Shown: positions 6,151-8,809 of the stretch, one piece after another | Layout: every line of letters begins with the position of its first letter | Position numbering within the stretch: position 1 is the stretch's first letter | From: an uncultured bacterium | GTDB taxonomy: Bacteria > Actinomycetota > Actinomycetes > S36-B12 | Direction: 5' to 3' | Assembly (NCBI GenBank): GCA_903896585.1 | Contig: CAITYI010000001.1 | Coordinates: 1-8,809 of the forward strand | Length of the DNA stretch: 8,809 bases | Position numbers and translations under genes: made by a program | Notes under the pieces: model-generated | Seen by the model: the letters and a program-made list of their open reading frames with translations, nothing else | Databases searched by the model: none | What the model was told of the DNA's origin: nothing

Positions 6151-6181
6151 GTTATATCCTTTTTGTACCCCAAGCAGTCAC
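6151..6181 (-). promoter_or_regulatory. Candidate fasciclin promoter
   Basis: On the minus strand TATAAC (6151-6156) is a good -10 element. GTGACT (6176-6181) could serve as a -35 with a 19-base spacer, which is longer than ideal. Transcription from here would give a leader of roughly 90 bases containing the dyad at 6075-6091. The shared spacer 6054-6212 must also promote the divergent GDT1 gene, for which I see no convincing elements. Confidence 0.35.
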
Positions 6182-6212
6182 CGAATATTGGGTCGGCAAC
6201 AATGGCCTCACT

Positions 6213-6782
6213 ATGGATGCCTTTTGGCTCAGCTTTGCAGTGATTTTTGTAGCGGAACTTGGTGATAAATCACAACTGATGGCCATGACCTTTGCCACCC
6301 GGTACCGCTTCTGGACCGTGATCCTCGCGATTACTGCAGCAACCTCCGTTGTTCACCTTTTCTCGGTTGCGCTGGGAAACCTGGTCGGATTGGCTCTGCC
6401 TACCGGACCGATCAACATCATTGCCGGTGTTGCATTTGTGTTCTTTGGCTTCTGGACTTTACGCGGTGACAAACTATCTGACGAAGAGGAAGGGCGAGCG
6501 CTGCGCTCAACCCGGTCAGCTTTTTTTGCGGTGGCTATCGCGTTCTTTCTTGCCGAACTCGGTGATAAAACAATGTTGGCAACCGTCACACTTGCCACCA
6601 CCGAAGGTTGGCTTGGTACTTGGGTCGGATCTACTTTGGGAATGGTTGCAGCAGACGCACTGGCAATAGGTCTTGGCGCAGTGTTGGGTCGGAAGTTGCC
6701 CGAAAAAGTAATACGAATTGGGGCTGCTGTGTTGTTCTTTATTTTTGGAGCCTGGTTGGTCTACGAAGGAATTACTGCCTGA
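6213..6782 (+). CDS. GDT1/TMEM165 family (UPF0016) cation transporter
   Basis: This 189-residue inner-membrane protein belongs to the UPF0016/GDT1 family, whose studied members move Mn2+ or Ca2+, often as exporters. It has the two family signatures that form the cation path: ELGDKS at residues 15-20 and ELGDKT at residues 115-120, each in the first helix of an internal repeat and exactly 100 residues apart. Six hydrophobic segments are visible, three per repeat, joined by a charged loop (RGDKLSDEEEGRALRSTR, about 84-101). The ATG at 6213 places the first motif in the first helix as expected, but no SD is visible. By family knowledge Mn2+ export is the best guess; the substrate is not shown by the sequence. 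Its 3' end overlaps the convergent ClC-family gene by 22 bases. Confidence 0.93.
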   Translation: MDAFWLSFAVIFVAELGDKSQLMAMTFATRYRFWTVILAITAATSVVHLFSVALGNLVGLALPTGPINIIAGVAFVFFGFWTLRGDKLSDEEEGRALRSTRSAFFAVAIAFFLAELGDKTMLATVTLATTEGWLGTWVGSTLGMVAADALAIGLGAVLGRKLPEKVIRIGAAVLFFIFGAWLVYEGITA

Positions 6783-7861
6783 CTTCTCTCCCCGAACCGT
6801 GGCACGGCACGGGCAACAATTGCGCCGATTACCGCAGCGGGAATAAGAGCCCACCCACCCATTAAGTAGCCCAGAACAATTCCTAGGGCAATGGCAACCG
6901 GCCACTTCATGGGCGCCGTCGCTATCACAGAAGCAATGAGACCAACTGCCACAGCAGCGGCTACCTGCGGCCCCGAAGGAATAGTCAAGGAGAAGAGTAA
7001 TCCGGTTGCAGCCCCAATAAACATGATGGGGAAGAACGGACCGCCGCGAAACCCTGATCCCATGGACAGCGAATACGCAATAGTTTTCATGACCACAATT
7101 CCAATGACCGCACCCACAGATGTGAGTGTGGGCAGTTCAGTAAGTAGTTCCTCACTCGATGTCGCGATATAGGCATACGACAAATCAGTCCAGACATTCA
7201 AAACAATCGCCAAAACGCCAATGATTAATGCGGTTATGACCAATGCCGGCAGGTGCGGCCGTTCACCGGTGAATGCGGTGAACCGGATGGCACCGAATCG
7301 CGCCAAGGCGGTCAGCAGCGCAGCAATCAATGCCACGCCCACTGCCCACAGCAATTGCTCCACTTCAACTGACTTTGGTGCACCGTTCAGTGATATGGAT
7401 CCACTCAGCACCGGGTTAACAAACAAGGCCAAGATAGCGCCGCCGGCACTGGCTGAGACGACCTTCTTGGGATCCGAAACTTTGAAAGCTTTTGCAACCA
7501 GCCCACCGATTACCGCACCCGTGGACACGAGGGCGACTTCGGGCCCGAGAACAGCACCACCGACTAGCGAAGCGAAGATTGCCAAGATTGCGGCCAGATA
7601 TTCGCGGGGCGTGAGTGGGTGCACCTTGATGCCACCAAGGGGCGAGTGGCCGGTGTCCCCAACGTATTTGCGAATCAGGAAGACTGCAACGGCAGCGACT
7701 AGGAGAACAAGTAGCACGTACCACGGTGCCGGTCCCAATTCCTCTGGAACAGTAATCCAGGTGAACTCAATACTCGCAACCACGACCTGCAGCACAACGT
7801 AACCGGCAATCAGACTGAGAAGTGCTCCAATGGCAATGGGCAGTACTCCGGATTTGGTCAC
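6761..7861 (-). CDS. ClC-family chloride channel/antiporter-like protein (YfeO-like)
   Basis: This 366-residue polytopic membrane protein belongs to the ClC superfamily. The C-terminal signature GSGFRGGPFFPIMFIGAATG (268-287) carries the GGxFxP and FIGA elements of the anion pore. The N-terminal half has GHSPLGGIKVHPLTP (71-85) and GGAVLGPEVALVSTGAVIGG (101-120). Where classical antiporters have GREGP, this protein reads AVLGPE, so Leu105 stands at the gating-Glu position and a Glu (108) follows the Pro. E. coli YfeO has a similar SLGPE arrangement. The length is shorter than the usual 400-470. The GTG at 7861 is the only start before the upstream in-frame stop, and a GGTGAG element precedes it by about nine bases. 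Substrate and transport mode are not determined; chloride or fluoride would be family-based guesses. Confidence 0.88.
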   Translation of the reverse strand: MTKSGVLPIAIGALLSLIAGYVVLQVVVASIEFTWITVPEELGPAPWYVLLVLLVAAVAVFLIRKYVGDTGHSPLGGIKVHPLTPREYLAAILAIFASLVGGAVLGPEVALVSTGAVIGGLVAKAFKVSDPKKVVSASAGGAILALFVNPVLSGSISLNGAPKSVEVEQLLWAVGVALIAALLTALARFGAIRFTAFTGERPHLPALVITALIIGVLAIVLNVWTDLSYAYIATSSEELLTELPTLTSVGAVIGIVVMKTIAYSLSMGSGFRGGPFFPIMFIGAATGLLFSLTIPSGPQVAAAVAVGLIASVIATAPMKWPVAIALGIVLGYLMGGWALIPAAVIGAIVARAVPRFGERSQAVIPS

Positions 7862-7938
7862 GCCCTCAATCTCACCACATGAGTCCCGCCACGTCCACCA
7901 GCGCTGCCCTCAAGTCAGGACCTCGCAGTGATCGGTAC

Positions 7939-7964
7939 TGTGACGCAAGGATGTGATGCAAGGG
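7939..7964. repeat. Tandem 13-bp repeat in divergent spacer
   Basis: TGTGACGCAAGGA (7939-7951) is followed directly by TGTGATGCAAGGG (7952-7964); 11 of 13 bases agree. It sits in the 142-base spacer between the divergent ClC-family and barrel-protein genes, about 40 bases before the latter's start. Two head-to-tail copies suggest binding sites for a regulator. The shared core TGTGAYGCAAGG is the searchable motif. I see no standard promoter that it clearly overlaps. Confidence 0.4.
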
Positions 7965-8003
7965 AAGGTATCAGTGACTATCCCACGAGAAAACGGAGCG
8001 ATC

Positions 8004-8534
8004 ATGAATTCACGCACAAAGTTTTTGCGATCAAGACTCACCATGCCAACCCTCGTGATGGCAATCCTTATTGGGGGAGTTGCAACAGGGACTGCACCCG
8101 TGAGTGCGGAGCCGAACAAAAAGCCCAAAGTTTTAGTGATGTATTCAGAAAACAAGAGCCTGGTGAGAGTGGACACTAATCAGTCCGGTATCGATCACGG
8201 TGACCTATTTCACCGTGAGGACGCCATTTCGCGGCAACTCAACGGACCGGTTATTGGTGTCTCATATTCACAGGCCGAAGTGATTTCCCACCACCCGGAG
8301 AGCAATGTCGATGTTCGTCGAGTCCTGATCCAAAGCTTCCTGCCCAAAGGCCGGATGTACTTCATGGGAACCAGCGAGTTAGCTCTAGGAACAACTCCGG
8401 CGCCTGGCTGGACGAACTCCTACGCGATTCTTGGTGGGACCGGAATTTACGCGGGAGCCCGCGGAACCATGACCTTGGAACTCCTACCCGATGGAAAGAG
8501 TTGGAAATCGACTGCGAAATACACCCTCGATTAA
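8004..8534 (+). CDS. Secreted allene-oxide-cyclase/dirigent-like barrel protein
   Basis: This 176-residue secreted protein starts with a signal peptide (positive N-terminus to residue 11, hydrophobic core about 14-30, likely cleavage after Ala35, VSA|EP). The C-terminal part has YAILGGTGIYAGARGTMTLE (140-159), with the GGTGxYxGARG block shared by allene oxide cyclase-like and dirigent-like beta-barrels. GDLFHREDAI and GVSYSQAEVI precede it and fit earlier strands. In plants such barrels are lipid cyclases or guide radical coupling; bacterial members are mostly uncharacterised and the barrel alone does not prove enzyme activity. I start at the ATG at 8004 because GGAG lies five bases before it and it begins a proper signal peptide; the frame is open to a GTG at 7953. 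It appears to be a single-gene unit. Confidence 0.82.
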   Translation: MNSRTKFLRSRLTMPTLVMAILIGGVATGTAPVSAEPNKKPKVLVMYSENKSLVRVDTNQSGIDHGDLFHREDAISRQLNGPVIGVSYSQAEVISHHPESNVDVRRVLIQSFLPKGRMYFMGTSELALGTTPAPGWTNSYAILGGTGIYAGARGTMTLELLPDGKSWKSTAKYTLD

Positions 8535-8547
8535 CAGCGCTCAATCA

Positions 8548-8569
8548 CACGTGTGGATGCACACACGTG
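8548..8569. repeat. 8-bp inverted repeat in convergent spacer
   Basis: CACGTGTG (8548-8555) and CACACGTG (8562-8569) form a perfect stem around GATGCA. The same bases also form an imperfect tandem repeat, ACACGTGTGGATGCAC then ACACGTGGATGCAC (8547-8576). It lies between two convergent genes, 13 bases after one stop and 31 after the other, so a bidirectional terminator without a U-tract is possible. No poly-U follows on either strand. Confidence 0.4.
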
Positions 8570-8600
8570 GATGCACAAAATGGATGGCTTACCCAAGGTC

Positions 8601-8774
8601 CTATCCGCCAAATATGCGAGCGAAAAAACCACCTTTTTTGGCTGCGGCCTTTTGCGCAGCCGTGCAGGTGCAGCGCTGATTTTTGGGCACGCCGCGCAGA
8701 ACTTCGTTCTTATGTTGGCCACAGCCTGCCCAGGTTGCTTTGTGGCAGGCTTTACAGGTCACTTGACGGCACAT
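8601..8774 (-). CDS. 57-residue Cys-rich, probably metal-binding protein
   Basis: This short gene encodes 57 residues beginning MCRQVTCKACHKATWAGCGQ. Cysteines lie at 2, 7, 10, 18, 35 and 37 and histidines at 11 and 21. The C7-x2-C10 pair followed by WAGCGQH and then CTC resembles a zinc-ribbon-like site. The tail is Ala/Lys-rich and ends with an amphipathic GGFFARIFGG. Similar tiny proteins with TWAGCGQH and a final FFxRxFG seem familiar to me from actinobacteria, but I know no assigned function. The ATG at 8774 has AAAGGA eight bases upstream (8783-8788), and the frame runs to TAG at 8601. There is no signal peptide, so it is cytoplasmic. It may fold around Zn2+ or bind nucleic acid; this is inference. 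Confidence 0.8.
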   Translation of the reverse strand: MCRQVTCKACHKATWAGCGQHKNEVLRGVPKNQRCTCTAAQKAAAKKGGFFARIFGG

Positions 8775-8809
8775 GGGTGGATTCCTTTTGATCGAGATGG
8801 GTGTGAAAG

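Noticed and set aside
6054..6212. A yybP-ykoY (Mn2+) riboswitch before the GDT1 gene
   Set aside because: Such riboswitches often precede this family, but I could not find the conserved internal-loop sequences or the paired stems in the 159-base spacer.
7221..7802. 193-residue plus-strand open frame opposite the ClC gene
   Set aside because: It is a low-complexity Ala/Thr/Pro-rich shadow of the ClC coding strand with no SD or domain; the minus-strand product has clear ClC motifs.
8640..8662. GGCTGCG ... CGCAGCC inverted repeat as a terminator
   Set aside because: It lies inside the Cys-rich gene's Ala/Lys-rich coding region and no U-tract follows on either strand; the adjacent homopolymer is A in the minus-strand RNA.
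8531..8722. 63-residue minus-strand reading frame at the right end
   Set aside because: It shares the strand with the 57-residue Cys-rich gene but in another frame, has no good SD, and its product shows no family pattern. The 58-codon frame (8601-8774) is clearly better.
1..8809. Mobile element, CRISPR array, toxin-antitoxin or phage defence system
   Set aside because: No transposase, integrase, terminal repeats, regularly spaced repeats or defence-type domains were seen in any supported gene.

Overview
The window reads as an ordinary chromosomal stretch from a moderate-GC (by eye slightly above 50%) Gram-positive bacterium, most likely an actinobacterium and plausibly an aquatic one. The reasons are small lipoproteins with actinobacterial-style signal peptides (lipoboxes ALAAC and LVGC), a CsbD protein of the short acidic actinobacterial type, GTG starts, tight gene packing and several starts without a Shine-Dalgarno (SD) sequence. 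No mobile element, CRISPR array, tRNA, rRNA or phage gene was seen. The lineage is an inference from gene content only.

Layout. At the left edge (7-399, +) is a small four-helix membrane protein of unknown function. It converges on a two-gene minus-strand unit (1489 down to 415): an exported histidine phosphatase, then a small exported protein. A 133-bp divergent spacer with two perfect dyads and a 10-bp direct repeat separates this unit from a CsbD-like stress gene (1632-1823, +).

The centre (1827-5418) is a complete OpuC/OsmF-type compatible-solute ABC importer. Two permeases and a lipoprotein binding protein run on the minus strand (order of transcription: permease 4148-3483, permease 3486-2791, binding protein 2732-1827). 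The ATPase runs divergently on the plus strand (4151-5140), with only two bases between the annotated start codons, and is coupled by an ATGA overlap to a small DUF427 protein (5137-5418). Together these genes would import glycine betaine or a related quaternary amine driven by ATP. The adjacent CsbD gene fits an osmotic or general-stress theme.

The right part holds a FAS1 (fasciclin) lipoprotein with a clear intrinsic terminator (minus), a GDT1/UPF0016 cation transporter (plus, 6213-6782), a YfeO-like member of the ClC chloride channel family (minus, 7861-6761, overlapping the GDT1 3' end by 22 bp), a secreted allene-oxide-cyclase/dirigent-like barrel protein (plus, 8004-8534) and, at the far right, a 57-residue Cys-rich protein (minus, 8774-8601). 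A tandem 13-bp repeat lies between the ClC and barrel genes, and an 8-bp inverted repeat lies between the last two convergent genes.

I found no convincing new multi-gene system. The most interesting points are the split, divergent solute transporter with its coupled DUF427 gene, the ClC homologue with Leu where the gating Glu normally sits, the short Cys-rich gene, and several unexplained small repeats in the divergent spacers. There is no gene-free stretch above 300 bases.
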